Both the position numbers and the translations under genes were made by a program. This document shows, one piece after another, positions 25,922 through 34,799 of a stretch of 64,000 nt of DNA. Source of the stretch: Kushneria konosiri (GTDB taxonomy: Bacteria > Pseudomonadota > Gammaproteobacteria > Pseudomonadales > Halomonadaceae); the NCBI RefSeq assembly GCF_002155145.1, contig NZ_CP021323.1:1984001-2048000 (forward strand), in the 5' to 3' direction. Under the pieces are notes generated by a model. The model saw nothing but the letters and a program-made list of their open reading frames with translations. It had not been told where the DNA came from and did not search any database. Numbering within the stretch: position 1 is the first letter of the stretch; every line of letters begins with the position of its first letter.

Positions 25922-26661
25922 GCCGGCTGATCGTCCGCTCGGGTGGTTTTCAGCCGCGGGCAGTTGCCGCAAAGTCCGAGCGCGTCATCGAGATAGCGCA
26001 GACAGCATACGCGACGACAGCGCCATGGTTCGGTGGCGCCGTCGTCGTCAGCCACGTCGATATAGTCCACGGGTCGATAGAAGGGGTTGCGCTGTCGATC
26101 CGGTAGCTGGCGCAGTGCCATCATGGCTCGCGCGCCGTTGATTTCAAAGGGACTCGCCAGCCCCTGGCGGTCCAGCTCGTTAACGGCGAATTCAAAATAG
26201 ACCGCCGCATTGCTCCAGAGGACCCGGGGCGAAAAATGTACCCGGCGCGCCAGTGTGTCGATCAACGGTGTGAGATGGCGAGCAATCAGCGGACAAAATC
26301 GTGCGCAGCCGTTATCCAGACTGATGGTCCCTTCATGGGGCAGCACGAACCGTTCAGGCGTGCCGTCCTCTGCCAGGATCACCCCCATCTCATCAAGATT
26401 TGTCGGTAGATGAACGTCCCGGCAGAGCTCGATGACCGTCACGGGGATGATCAATTGGCTCAGATAGTGCTTTGACCACTGCGTGGCGAGTGCCCGACGC
26501 TCGCTCGGGCCGTGATGTTCACTGAAGCGTTTCAGAACCCCCTCCAGCACGTTCCCTTCCAGCAGCCGGCGCAGCGGCATGACCGTGTCCATGCCCTCAC
26601 GCCGTCGCGTCAGGACGGGGGCGAAGCGGGCCAGTCGTTCATTGAACAGTGCATCATGCAT
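25912..26661 (-). CDS. fhuF: FhuF-like siderophore-iron reductase
   Basis: 249 aa. The C-terminal cluster VCCLRY ... LCGNCP gives the Cys-Cys-x10-Cys-x2-Cys pattern that binds an unusual [2Fe-2S] centre in FhuF; the rest is the FhuF-type helical domain. FhuF reduces ferric hydroxamates in the cytosol, which fits a citrate-hydroxamate siderophore. A longer frame begins at 26799, but the ATG at 26661 (MHDALFNERLARF) has GGAG about 9 nt upstream. A Fur-like box lies 50 nt upstream. With the SIP gene in the DHB operon this island has two unrelated ferric-siderophore reductases. Confidence 0.88.
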   Translation of the reverse strand: MHDALFNERLARFAPVLTRRREGMDTVMPLRRLLEGNVLEGVLKRFSEHHGPSERRALATQWSKHYLSQLIIPVTVIELCRDVHLPTNLDEMGVILAEDGTPERFVLPHEGTISLDNGCARFCPLIARHLTPLIDTLARRVHFSPRVLWSNAAVYFEFAVNELDRQGLASPFEINGARAMMALRQLPDRQRNPFYRPVDYIDVADDDGATEPWRCRRVCCLRYLDDALGLCGNCPRLKTTRADDQPAQA

Positions 26662-26710
26662 GACAAGCTCTCTCCGGGATGCCGGCATCTTCCGTGGGCG
26701 GCATTCAGCT

Positions 26711-26729
26711 GTGAATGAGAATGATTCTA
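26711..26729 (-). promoter_or_regulatory. Fur-like box upstream of fhuF
   Basis: GTGAATGAGAATGATTCTA matches 13 of 19 Fur-consensus positions. It is 50 nt upstream of the fhuF start, and 82 nt upstream of the divergent HAD gene, so Fur may affect either or both. Confidence 0.7.
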
Positions 26730-26810
26730 GCAACGAACCCGGCGCCCTGCAGTTGTCAGGGCGAGCAGGTTGCTGGACCATGTCGATATCCCCATACAAG
26801 GAGTCGCTGC

Positions 26811-27494
26811 ATGCAGTCCACCGGAAAGTATCGCGCCGTTTTGTTCGACTTTGACGGCACGCTGGCCGATTCCGAAAGTGCCCATCATCGGGTATGGAAC
26901 GAGATACTCGGCGAGATGGGTAGCCACATCGACGACGAGGAGTACAAGCGCGAAAGCTCGGGGGTGCCGGTCACTCAGGAGGTCGAGCGTCTGATTCGAA
27001 CCCGCGGGCTTGCCATCTCGCCCCAGGCGCTGGTGGCACGCAAGGTCGAGCGCACCGTGGCCAGCTTCACCCGGGACCCGATTGCGCTGATGGATCACGC
27101 GCTCGAGATGCTTGAGTGGTGTCGTGACAGTGGCCTGCCCATGGCACTGATCACCGGCAGTGGACGTGAAGAGATCGCCCCGACCCTTGAGCACTACGAT
27201 CTGGCGCGCTTTTTTGATCACATCGTGACCCGTAACGACGTCACGCATTCCAAGCCGCACCCCGAGTGCTATCTCAAGGGGCTGTCCCTTTGTGGTCTCG
27301 AGGCGGCTCAGGCCGTGGCCATCGAGGACACCTGCCACGGCGTCAATGCAGCTCAGGCTGCCGGCATCGACGTGATCGCCATTCCCAATGCCTATTCGCG
27401 CGGTCAGGACGTCAGCCGGGCCACGGTCGAGCTGGCAGGTCTTGCTCAGGCGCGTGACTGGGTCGATGCGCGGCGCGTGAAGCGTCAGCCCTGA
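26811..27494 (+). CDS. HAD-superfamily phosphatase (beta-phosphoglucomutase-like)
   Basis: 227 aa, class I HAD with all motifs: motif I VLFDFDGTLADSES, motif II LITGSGR, motif III KPHPECYLKGL and motif IV VAIEDTCHGV. It hydrolyses phosphorylated small molecules; the precise substrate (phosphoglycolate, sugar phosphate) cannot be given. The ATG at 26811 follows AAGGAG. It is 1 nt from the LysR gene downstream, so the two are probably co-transcribed. Confidence 0.88.
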   Translation: MQSTGKYRAVLFDFDGTLADSESAHHRVWNEILGEMGSHIDDEEYKRESSGVPVTQEVERLIRTRGLAISPQALVARKVERTVASFTRDPIALMDHALEMLEWCRDSGLPMALITGSGREEIAPTLEHYDLARFFDHIVTRNDVTHSKPHPECYLKGLSLCGLEAAQAVAIEDTCHGVNAAQAAGIDVIAIPNAYSRGQDVSRATVELAGLAQARDWVDARRVKRQP

Positions 27495-27495
27495 G

Positions 27496-28380
27496 ATGGA
27501 TCATCGACAGCTCGGCTTTCTGGTCGCACTGGCCCGTGAGCGCCATTTCGGGCGTGCGGCCACCGCCTGCAACGTCACTCAGCCCACGCTCTCGGCCCGG
27601 CTCAAACAACTGGAAGAGGAGCTCGGATGTGCCCTGATCATTCGCGGTCACCGCTTCGAGGGTCTGACACCGGAAGGCGAGCATGTGCTCAGCCACGCTC
27701 GACGTATCCTCGCCTCGCTTGATGAACTCAATGCCGAACTTGATCCCTCAAGCCCGCCCAGCGGTCTGCTGCGACTCGGGCTGATTCCTTCGGCGCTGGA
27801 TGCCGTCGGCAGCTGGATCGTGCCGCTGCGAGCGCGTTATCCGGCTCTGACGCTGCGACTGATGGAGCGCGCGACACTGCCGTTGATGCAGTCGCTGATG
27901 GAAGGCGACATTGACGTGGCGGTAGGGTATCTCGATGTCCCTGCCGCCGAACCCTTCGTGGCGCGTCGCCTTCATACCGAGCGCTATGCCCTGCTGGCGC
28001 GCGAGGACTGTTTTACCCTGCCGGAGCGTCCCGTCTGGGCCGATATCGGCAAGTTCCCGCTGTGTCTTCTGACGCCGGACATGCAGCATCGTCATCGCAT
28101 CGATCTTCACGCCCGGCGAGAGGGCATAACGCTTTCTCCCGTGCTTGAGGCCGAGTCCATGGCCGTGCTGGAGCGGCTGGTAGGGCAGGGGGCCGGCGTC
28201 GGGGTGGTCGAGCAGCACGGGCCCGACGTTCGGCGTCACTCCGGCCTGGTGCATCGCCTGCTGCCGGCGACCGGTGAGGACCCGCCGGTCGGGCTGTTGT
28301 GGCGTGCCGGCGCGCCGCCGTCGCGACGCCTGCAGGCGCTGCTGGAGTGGCTGCGTCAGTCCGGCGAGACGTCCCCATGA
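27496..28380 (+). CDS. LysR-family transcriptional regulator
   Basis: 294 aa. The N-terminal HTH (residues ~15-40, ARERHFGRAATACNVTQPTL) continues into SARLKQLEEELGCALI, the LysR dimer linker. The remaining ~200 residues form the two-lobe periplasmic-binding-like effector domain (LRLGLIPSALDAVGSWIVP). The target is unknown. It is co-oriented with fdhD and the FdhF-like gene downstream, so one or both could be controlled by it. Little more can be said from sequence. Confidence 0.9.
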   Translation: MDHRQLGFLVALARERHFGRAATACNVTQPTLSARLKQLEEELGCALIIRGHRFEGLTPEGEHVLSHARRILASLDELNAELDPSSPPSGLLRLGLIPSALDAVGSWIVPLRARYPALTLRLMERATLPLMQSLMEGDIDVAVGYLDVPAAEPFVARRLHTERYALLAREDCFTLPERPVWADIGKFPLCLLTPDMQHRHRIDLHARREGITLSPVLEAESMAVLERLVGQGAGVGVVEQHGPDVRRHSGLVHRLLPATGEDPPVGLLWRAGAPPSRRLQALLEWLRQSGETSP

Positions 28381-28617
28381 TGGACGCCGGGCCCTGTGCC
28401 TGGGTGGCGTTGAAAACGCCATGGCGTTCATGCCATCGATCATGTTCGAGGAATCAATAGAGGCGCTCGATCAATTCATGTCGTTGCTCCATTGGAGTGG
28501 CATGCGAGCGCGGCGTTATACTTTCTGTCAATCGTCATCGGGGCCTTCAGGTGTCGATGCCCCGCCCGGGGCCGCCGTATCCAGGCAACGCCCGCCCGTC
28601 AGAGGAGCCGTACTGCC

Positions 28618-29361
28618 ATGTCGCTTTCTGATTACGAAGACGCCACTCAAGCGCCCAGCGATCAGCTTAAGGGCCCTTCCGAACTGCCGGTGACCCTGTC
28701 ATTCAACGAGACTGCCTACGCCTCCGTGCTGGCCACGCCCGAGGCGCTGGAACTCTGGGCGGTGGGATTTGCCTTCAGTGAAGGCATGATCACGCGGGCC
28801 TCGCAGGTCGGGGAGATCACCATTGATCGACTGCGACACGGGGTGCGTGTACGCATGAGCGTGCCGGCGCATATCGAGCGGCTGGCGGGCGAGCGTCGGC
28901 GTGTTACCTCGGCGTCTTCGAGCTGTGGGCGCTGCGGCAGTGCCGAAGAGGCGCAGATGCTGGAAGGGCTGCAGCGGCTGCCCGCCAGTCCGCCGCCACC
29001 GCCGGCACAGCTTGAAAGGGCACTTGCGCAGCTTTCCGATGATGGCCAGCCGGGGCTTCACATGGCGCTTGGCTTTGACGCCGAAGGCCAGTGGCTGGGC
29101 AGCGGTGTTGATATCGGTCGTCACAATGCACTGGACAAGTTGATCGGCGCGTCGCTGATCGAGAGCCGGCCGGTTGCCATGGTATTGCTGTCGAGTCGCT
29201 GCAGTCTCGAACTGGTGCAAAAGGCGGTGCGTGCCGGCATCCCGACGCTGGCCACGCTGTCCCATCCCTCGCCGCTGGCCGTTGATATCGCCCGCCTGTG
29301 TGCGCTGAATCTGATCTGCTGTCACCGGGGCCGCCGCCTGACCCTGCTCAGCAGCGGCTGA
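28618..29361 (+). CDS. fdhD: Formate dehydrogenase accessory sulfurtransferase FdhD
   Basis: 247 aa. The diagnostic motif SSSCGRCG holds the CxxC sulfur-relay cysteines (about residues 101-104), and the C-terminal part has GVDIGRHNALDKLIGA and SSRCSLELVQKAVRAGI, as in FdhD. FdhD passes sulfur from IscS to the bis-MGD molybdenum cofactor of formate dehydrogenases. A longer frame begins at 28492, but the ATG at 28618 has AGGAG upstream and aligns to the family. It precedes an FdhF-like molybdoenzyme by 91 nt, whose maturation it presumably serves. Confidence 0.92.
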   Translation: MSLSDYEDATQAPSDQLKGPSELPVTLSFNETAYASVLATPEALELWAVGFAFSEGMITRASQVGEITIDRLRHGVRVRMSVPAHIERLAGERRRVTSASSSCGRCGSAEEAQMLEGLQRLPASPPPPPAQLERALAQLSDDGQPGLHMALGFDAEGQWLGSGVDIGRHNALDKLIGASLIESRPVAMVLLSSRCSLELVQKAVRAGIPTLATLSHPSPLAVDIARLCALNLICCHRGRRLTLLSSG

Positions 29362-29452
29362 TCCACAGCGTCAGCCCGCCCAGCCCCAGCCCCTCTGACC
29401 GTTCGCTTTCAGTGAGCCGTTTGTTCTTATCGTCTGCCATAAAGAGTTCTTC

Positions 29453-31741
29453 GTGATCCACTCCAGGGAACGCATTTTCGAATACACCCATCCGGCCGCT
29501 GGCTGGGGGGCGCTGATCTCCGTCGGTCGCCACCTTCGTCATAGTCGTGCACCGCTGTCCAACGTCCGCGCGCTTTTGAAGCTCAACCAGCCCGATGGTT
29601 TTGACTGTCCGGGCTGTGCGTGGGGCGACCCCGAGCACGCCTCGTCGTTCGAGTTCTGTGAAAACGGCGTCAAGGCCGTGACCTGGGAGACCACCGCCAA
29701 ACGGGTCACGCCACGTTTTTTCAAGCGCTGGTCGGTGTCCGAGATGAAGACGTGGGACGACTACCGGCTGGAGGATCAGGGGCGGCTGACTTCGCCGATG
29801 CGCTACAACCCGGAGACCGATCACTATGAGACGATCCGCTGGGAAGACGCCTTTCAGCTGGTGGCCGATCGGCTGAAGGCGCTGGACCATCCCGATCAGG
29901 CGCTTTTCTACACCTCGGGCAAGGCGTGCAATGAGTCGGCCTGGATCTTTCAGCTGCTGGCACGCCTTTACGGCACCAACAACCTGCCGGACTGCTCCAA
30001 CATGTGCCACGAGGCCAGCGGTACGGGGCTTGTCGAAGGCCTTGGCAGCGGCAAGGGCAGCGTGTTGCTGGAAGACTTCGAGAAGGCCGAGGCGATCTTT
30101 ACCTTTGGCCAGAACCCGGGCACCAATCATCCGCGCATGCTGGGCACTCTGCGAGAGGCGGCCGATCACGGCTGTCAGATCGTGGCCTTCAATACCTTAA
30201 AGGAGCGTGGGCTGGAGCGTTTTGCCGACCCACAGCGCAAGCTGGAAATGGCCACCGGCGGCAGCGGGCGCATCAGCTCGCTCTATCTCTGCCCGGCGCT
30301 GGGCGGTGATATGGCCGCCATTCGCGGCATGGCCCGGATCGTGTTTGAGCGCGATGACCGTGATGGCGACGTGATCGACCATGATTTCATCCAGCAGCAC
30401 ACTGATGGTTTCGAGGCCTGGCGCGCCGTGGTCGAGGCCACGCCCTGGACGGCGATCGAGGCTCAGTCGGGGCTGTCGCGCGATGAGATCACTCAGGCCG
30501 CCGAGGTCTACATTCAATCGAATGCCACCATCTGTGCCTGGGCAATGGGCATTACCCAGCACGAGCATTCGGTCGCCACGGTACGCGAGATCGTCAATTT
30601 CCTGCTGCTCAGGGGCAATATTGGCAAGCCCGGTGCCGGCACCTGCCCGGTACGTGGGCACTCCAACGTCCAGGGCGATCGCACCATGGGCATCTATGAA
30701 AAGCCCGATGCGGCATTTCTGGATGCGCTGGAGGGTTTCTATGGCGTCCCGATGCCGCGCAAACACGGCCACGATACGGTCTCGGCCATTCGCGCCATGC
30801 GTGACGGGCAGTGTCGGGTATTTGTCGGGCTGGGCGGCAACTTTGCCCGCGCCACCTCCGATTCTCATGTCTGCGAGGCGGCACTTGAGCGCTGCGATCT
30901 GACGGTTCACATGAGCACCAAGCTCAACCGCAGCCATCTGGTCACCGGACGTGACGCCCTGATTTTGCCGGTCATTGGTCGCGTCGAGGTAGATCGCCGC
31001 GCCGATGGCAAGCCACAGCTGATTACCGTGGAAGATTCGATGAGCATGGTTCACGGCTCGGCCGGGATTCACAAGCCGGCATCCAAGGCGCTGCGCTCCG
31101 AGATCGCCATCCTCACCGGCATCGCGCAGAGACTGCTGGGCAATGATGTGGTGGACTGGGCCGCGCTTGCCGGCGACTACGATCGCATCCGCGACCATGT
31201 CGCCGCGGTTCTGCCGGGCTTTAAAGACTTTAACGCCCGGGTGCGTCAGGAGCGCGGCTTCTGGTTGGGCAATCCCGGCGCGCGGCGTGAATTCCCCACC
31301 GACACGGGCCTTGCCAGGTTCTCCAGTGAGCCGCTCCCCGAGGCGGTGCTGCATCAGAAACTGGCCCGGCGCGAAGGCTGGCTGACGCTTCAGACCCTGC
31401 GCAGTCACGATCAGTACAACACCACGATCTATGGCTACAACGACCGCTATCGCGGGGTGGAGGGGGCGCGTCGGGTGATCTTCATGAGCCCGTCTGACAT
31501 GGCCCGCCTGGGCGTGGCCGGAAACGACTGGGTCAACCTGATCGGTGAGTCCGAGGATGGCATCGAGCGTCGGGCCGATGGCTTTCGGGTAGTGGAATAC
31601 GACACGCCCAATGGCTGTGCGGCGGCCTATTATCCTGAAACCAATCCGCTGATTCCGCTGGATAGCGTCGGCATCAAGAGCAATACGCCCAACTCCAAGT
31701 CGGTGGCCATCCGGCTTGAAAAAAGCCGGCGTCTGGCCTGA
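29453..31741 (+). CDS. FdhF/YdeP-family molybdopterin oxidoreductase
   Basis: 762 aa. An N-terminal FDCPGCAWGDP gives a single CxxC, and the Mo-ligand region PDCSNMCHEASGTGL has Cys where E. coli FdhF has selenocysteine. Later motifs include GTNHPRMLG, CPVRGHSNVQGDRTMGI and the C-terminal NTTIYGYNDRYRG. YdeP-type enzymes are bis-MGD proteins of unsettled substrate, linked to acid resistance in E. coli. The start is a GTG with AGAG 7 nt upstream. It has no obvious Tat signal, so it is likely cytosolic. The next gene starts on the last base of its stop. Confidence 0.9.
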   Translation: MIHSRERIFEYTHPAAGWGALISVGRHLRHSRAPLSNVRALLKLNQPDGFDCPGCAWGDPEHASSFEFCENGVKAVTWETTAKRVTPRFFKRWSVSEMKTWDDYRLEDQGRLTSPMRYNPETDHYETIRWEDAFQLVADRLKALDHPDQALFYTSGKACNESAWIFQLLARLYGTNNLPDCSNMCHEASGTGLVEGLGSGKGSVLLEDFEKAEAIFTFGQNPGTNHPRMLGTLREAADHGCQIVAFNTLKERGLERFADPQRKLEMATGGSGRISSLYLCPALGGDMAAIRGMARIVFERDDRDGDVIDHDFIQQHTDGFEAWRAVVEATPWTAIEAQSGLSRDEITQAAEVYIQSNATICAWAMGITQHEHSVATVREIVNFLLLRGNIGKPGAGTCPVRGHSNVQGDRTMGIYEKPDAAFLDALEGFYGVPMPRKHGHDTVSAIRAMRDGQCRVFVGLGGNFARATSDSHVCEAALERCDLTVHMSTKLNRSHLVTGRDALILPVIGRVEVDRRADGKPQLITVEDSMSMVHGSAGIHKPASKALRSEIAILTGIAQRLLGNDVVDWAALAGDYDRIRDHVAAVLPGFKDFNARVRQERGFWLGNPGARREFPTDTGLARFSSEPLPEAVLHQKLARREGWLTLQTLRSHDQYNTTIYGYNDRYRGVEGARRVIFMSPSDMARLGVAGNDWVNLIGESEDGIERRADGFRVVEYDTPNGCAAAYYPETNPLIPLDSVGIKSNTPNSKSVAIRLEKSRRLA

Positions 31742-32043
31742 TGGAGATCGAGTCGCTTACGCATGGCCAGCTGGCGCACCTGGAACGTCTGATGCAGCGT
31801 CACCCACAGCTCGAGGGTCTTGAGGCGCTGCTGCTGGTCTCTCTGGAAGACGATGCACAGGCCGGGCGGAAAGGGCTGGACAGCGGCCGACTGTCCCGCC
31901 GGTTTGACGTGGCGCATGCACTGGTACGGCGCAGCGCCGCCTCGCTGGAGGCGCGCGGGCTGATCGAGATCACCGAGCGCCGCGGTGCCGGGCCCGGCGT
32001 GTGGCTGGCGCTTGTCGACAAGCGCGCGGTGGCCGGTGTCTGA
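31741..32043 (+). CDS. Small protein with possible winged-helix fold
   Basis: 100 aa; its ATG begins at the last base of the upstream TGA (TGATG), suggesting translational coupling. Residues ~45-95 (LDSGRLSRRFDVAHALVRRSAASLEARGLIEITERR) read like a winged-helix DNA-binding segment, with a helix-turn-helix and a beta hairpin ending in GPGVWLAL. The N-terminal part is helical and unrecognised. It could regulate the FdhF-like gene or be an accessory protein; neither is certain. Confidence 0.72.
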   Translation: MEIESLTHGQLAHLERLMQRHPQLEGLEALLLVSLEDDAQAGRKGLDSGRLSRRFDVAHALVRRSAASLEARGLIEITERRGAGPGVWLALVDKRAVAGV

Positions 32044-32170
32044 GTCTTTGCCGATGTGCGCAGCCTCGGACATGAACGGGACTGCCTTGCCTTCCTGACT
32101 TGATTCTGTCGGCAACGACGGGGCACGATGCGAGCTTCCTGAACAAGACGTGTTCGCACGTGGGGAGCAC

Positions 32171-33877
32171 ATGATGTCTCGGCTCTGGTTCAGCCGGCGT
32201 CTCTGTTGGCGTCTGGCCTCCGGCATGCTGATGGGGGTGATTCTGGCGTCACCGGCCGGCGCCGGTGAGCGTGGCGTTGCCTCGCCATCAAACGATCAGT
32301 CTCTGCATCTTGAACGCAGGACCCTGCCCGAGCTGCGCGACATGCTCGATCGCGGCAGGGTGACCTCCGAGCAGTTGACCCGCTTTTATCTGGCCCGTAT
32401 TGGTGCGCTGGATGATAGGGGACCCACCATCAATGCCATGCTGGATCTGGCGCCGGGGGCGATCGCCCGTGCCCGTGAGCTGGACCGCCATCGCGATGAA
32501 GGGGGGCATGGCCCGCTTTACGGCATCCCCTTCGTGGTCAAGGACAATATCGATGTGAAGGGGCTGCCCACTTCGGGTGGTTCCATGGTGCTTGCGCACG
32601 CCTACCCGAAAGACAGTGCTCATGTGGTCCAGCGCCTGGAGAAGGCCGGGGCCATCCTGCTGGGCAAGACCAACATGACCGAATTTGCTGCCAGCTATGG
32701 CGAGCCGGGTTATAGCTCCAGGGGCGGCATTACCCGCAATCCGTGGCGGCTGGATCGCAGTGTGCTGGGCTCCAGCAGCGGTTCGGCCGCCGCCGTGGCG
32801 GCAGGCTTTGCCCCCTTTGCCATCGGTACCGATACGGAGGGCTCCGTGCGTGGCCCGGCGCATGCGGCAGGGCTTGTGGCCATGCGGCCGACGCTGGGTC
32901 GAGTCAGCCGTGACGGCATCATCCCGCTGGCGATGTCCTTTGATACGCCGGCACCCATGACGCGCACGGTACAGGGCAATGCCTGGGTGCTCTCCGCGAT
33001 GGCCGGTCATGACAAGACCGACGATGCCACCTGGTTCAATGACGACGCCCCACTGAAGGGACTTGATCCTCTCACCGTACCCGATACGCCCACACCGCTT
33101 GAAGGGCTGCGCGTGGGCGTCATTGAGCACCGTGAAGCGGGCAATGCCGAGATCGAGGCGCATTTCGCTCGAGCGCTCAAGCGCCTTGAAACACTGGGCG
33201 CCACGCCGGTGCAGGTCATGCTTGAAAAACACTATCTGGATCTCTGGCCCACGGCGGTGGGGCCGGTTCATCAGGCAGAGTTTCAGCCTCAGCTGGAGCG
33301 CTATCTACGTCAGTTCGATAAGGGGCAGCCTCGCACGCTCAAGGAGATCATGGAGGGATGTGAGACGCTCAACCAGCATGCCAAGGGTCATCCACCGGTG
33401 ACGCCCGGGCGGATTCGCGGCATGCAGACGCGTCTGGATCAACGTCTTGAGGGCTCGCCGGAGTATCTGGATGTGGTGTCGCGTCGCCTGCCCGAGCTTC
33501 GCGAGCATCTGGCGCAGTTCATGGCGAACAACCATCTGGACGCCCTGGTCTTTCCCACCGAAGCCTGTCCGGCCCCGCCGCTGGCCGACGGTAAACACCC
33601 GGACTACGAATGCAGGGCCAGAGCGCCGTTTGCACTGGGCTATATCGCCTCTGCCACCGGCTTTCCGGAATTGACCGTGCCGATGGGCATGACCCGCGCC
33701 GGTGTGCCCGTTGGTCTCTCCCTGCTGGGCAGCGAGCGTCAGGAAGCCGGGCTCTATCGGATGGGCCTGGCGTTCATGCGCGATGTTGCCGATGATAAAA
33801 CGCTTTCACTGCCTGCCATGGCCCCGCTGACGGGGCCGAAACAGGCCCATGAACCCTCTGATCGGAGATCATCATGA
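32171..33877 (+). CDS. Amidase-signature enzyme with signal peptide
   Basis: 568 aa. The N-terminal 33 residues form a cleavable signal peptide (MMSRLWFSRRLCWRLASGM, then a hydrophobic core ending SPAGAG), so the enzyme is exported. The amidase triad is visible: Lys in FVVKDNIDVKG, Ser in GSSSGSAAAVAAG, and the acyl-Ser in TDTEGSVRGPA. The acyl-Ser motif reads EGSVR, whereas most relatives have GGSIR. The substrate amide is unknown. The downstream I78-type lipoprotein overlaps its stop by ATGA, pointing to coupled synthesis. Confidence 0.88.
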   Translation: MMSRLWFSRRLCWRLASGMLMGVILASPAGAGERGVASPSNDQSLHLERRTLPELRDMLDRGRVTSEQLTRFYLARIGALDDRGPTINAMLDLAPGAIARARELDRHRDEGGHGPLYGIPFVVKDNIDVKGLPTSGGSMVLAHAYPKDSAHVVQRLEKAGAILLGKTNMTEFAASYGEPGYSSRGGITRNPWRLDRSVLGSSSGSAAAVAAGFAPFAIGTDTEGSVRGPAHAAGLVAMRPTLGRVSRDGIIPLAMSFDTPAPMTRTVQGNAWVLSAMAGHDKTDDATWFNDDAPLKGLDPLTVPDTPTPLEGLRVGVIEHREAGNAEIEAHFARALKRLETLGATPVQVMLEKHYLDLWPTAVGPVHQAEFQPQLERYLRQFDKGQPRTLKEIMEGCETLNQHAKGHPPVTPGRIRGMQTRLDQRLEGSPEYLDVVSRRLPELREHLAQFMANNHLDALVFPTEACPAPPLADGKHPDYECRARAPFALGYIASATGFPELTVPMGMTRAGVPVGLSLLGSERQEAGLYRMGLAFMRDVADDKTLSLPAMAPLTGPKQAHEPSDRRSS

Positions 33878-34224
33878 AACATGCCCTGCTTGCCGCACTG
33901 GTCACCACCACACTTCTGGGGCTTAACGGCTGCGCCTGGTTTGGCGGGGGCAGTGACGCGACGGCTCCGAAGGATCAGGCCGGTGCGGACGCGGCTGCGC
34001 AGTCCTCCGATGACGCTCAAAAGGTCTGTGGCGCTGACCGTTTGAAGGACCTTACCGGTGTGACGCTTGATCAGGGCGTTCGCCAGCAGATCGTTGATCA
34101 GAGTCAGGCTCAGCAGTTTCGGGTGCTGGCACCGGAGACCATCAAGACGATGGATTACCGCGAAGACCGCCTGAACATCAACGTCAATCAGCAGGGCGTG
34201 ATCCAGTCCTTTGACTGCGGTTAA
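33874..34224 (+). CDS. I78-type peptidase-inhibitor lipoprotein
   Basis: 116 aa. A lipobox LGLNGC follows the signal peptide (Cys at about residue 20). After an acidic linker the mature domain has CGADRLKDLTG near its start, RVLAPETIKTMDYREDRLN and ends in a CG dipeptide. That is the I78 (potato-inhibitor-like) pattern of Cys, conserved Arg-x-x-x-Pro, and Asp-Tyr-Arg-x-x-Arg-Leu-Asn. The inhibitor role against serine proteases is family knowledge. It shares ATGA with the amidase gene; the stop overlaps the uraD stop on the other strand. Confidence 0.85.
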   Translation: MKHALLAALVTTTLLGLNGCAWFGGGSDATAPKDQAGADAAAQSSDDAQKVCGADRLKDLTGVTLDQGVRQQIVDQSQAQQFRVLAPETIKTMDYREDRLNINVNQQGVIQSFDCG

Positions 34225-34724
34225 GTCTCCAGCATGGCCGTTAGACGGTGGCGGGCGATATGGCCGATCTGCATCAGGCTCTCGGTGATCTCGGTATCGC
34301 TGTCCCGCGGCAGGCGCTTTTCGATCATGGCAAGAATCGTCTCGGGCGTCAGTCCGGCCACGGCGATGACAAACGGAAAGCCATGACGCCGCCGATAGGC
34401 CTCGTTGAGCGCCCGCAGCCGTTCAAGCCGCTCCTGATCCTCTGCCAGTCCGGCACCGCGCTGTTCGGCCTGTGATGCCGGCGTCAGGCGGGCAAGCTGG
34501 CGATCGCCCAGTTCGGGGTGGGCGCAGATCAGATCAAGCTGTGCCCTGGCGTCTGCTCGATGGACATGAGCCTGAGCGGTGTCGATCAGGGCATCAGGGC
34601 TGGCAAAGGGGCGCTGTGCGGCGATGTCCCGGACAATCCAGGGCGAGTGTTCGTAAAGTCCTTCCAGTTGCGAGACGAACTGCGCCTCGGGCATGTGATT
34701 CAGGGTTTCCAGCGTGACGGACAT
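34221..34724 (-). CDS. uraD: OHCU decarboxylase
   Basis: 167 aa, the standard length. Motifs: FVSQLEGLYEHSPWI, CAHPELGDRQLA (the catalytic His-Pro-Glu) and FPFVIAVAGLTPETIL. It decarboxylates 2-oxo-4-hydroxy-4-carboxy-5-ureidoimidazoline to S-allantoin. A longer frame runs to 35084 but would overlap uraH and has no family support; the ATG at 34724 fits the family. It is divergent from uraH, with 75 nt between the starts, and converges on the I78 gene. Confidence 0.93.
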   Translation of the reverse strand: MSVTLETLNHMPEAQFVSQLEGLYEHSPWIVRDIAAQRPFASPDALIDTAQAHVHRADARAQLDLICAHPELGDRQLARLTPASQAEQRGAGLAEDQERLERLRALNEAYRRRHGFPFVIAVAGLTPETILAMIEKRLPRDSDTEITESLMQIGHIARHRLTAMLET

Positions 34725-34799
34725 ATTGGGCTTTCCTTTGACGGTGAATCCTGGCAGGCTCGGGAATATCGACAGCTGTGTTCTCTCCACGACCCGGTA

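Noticed and set aside
30197-31408. 403-aa minus-strand frame
   Set aside because: Antisense to the first FdhF-like gene.
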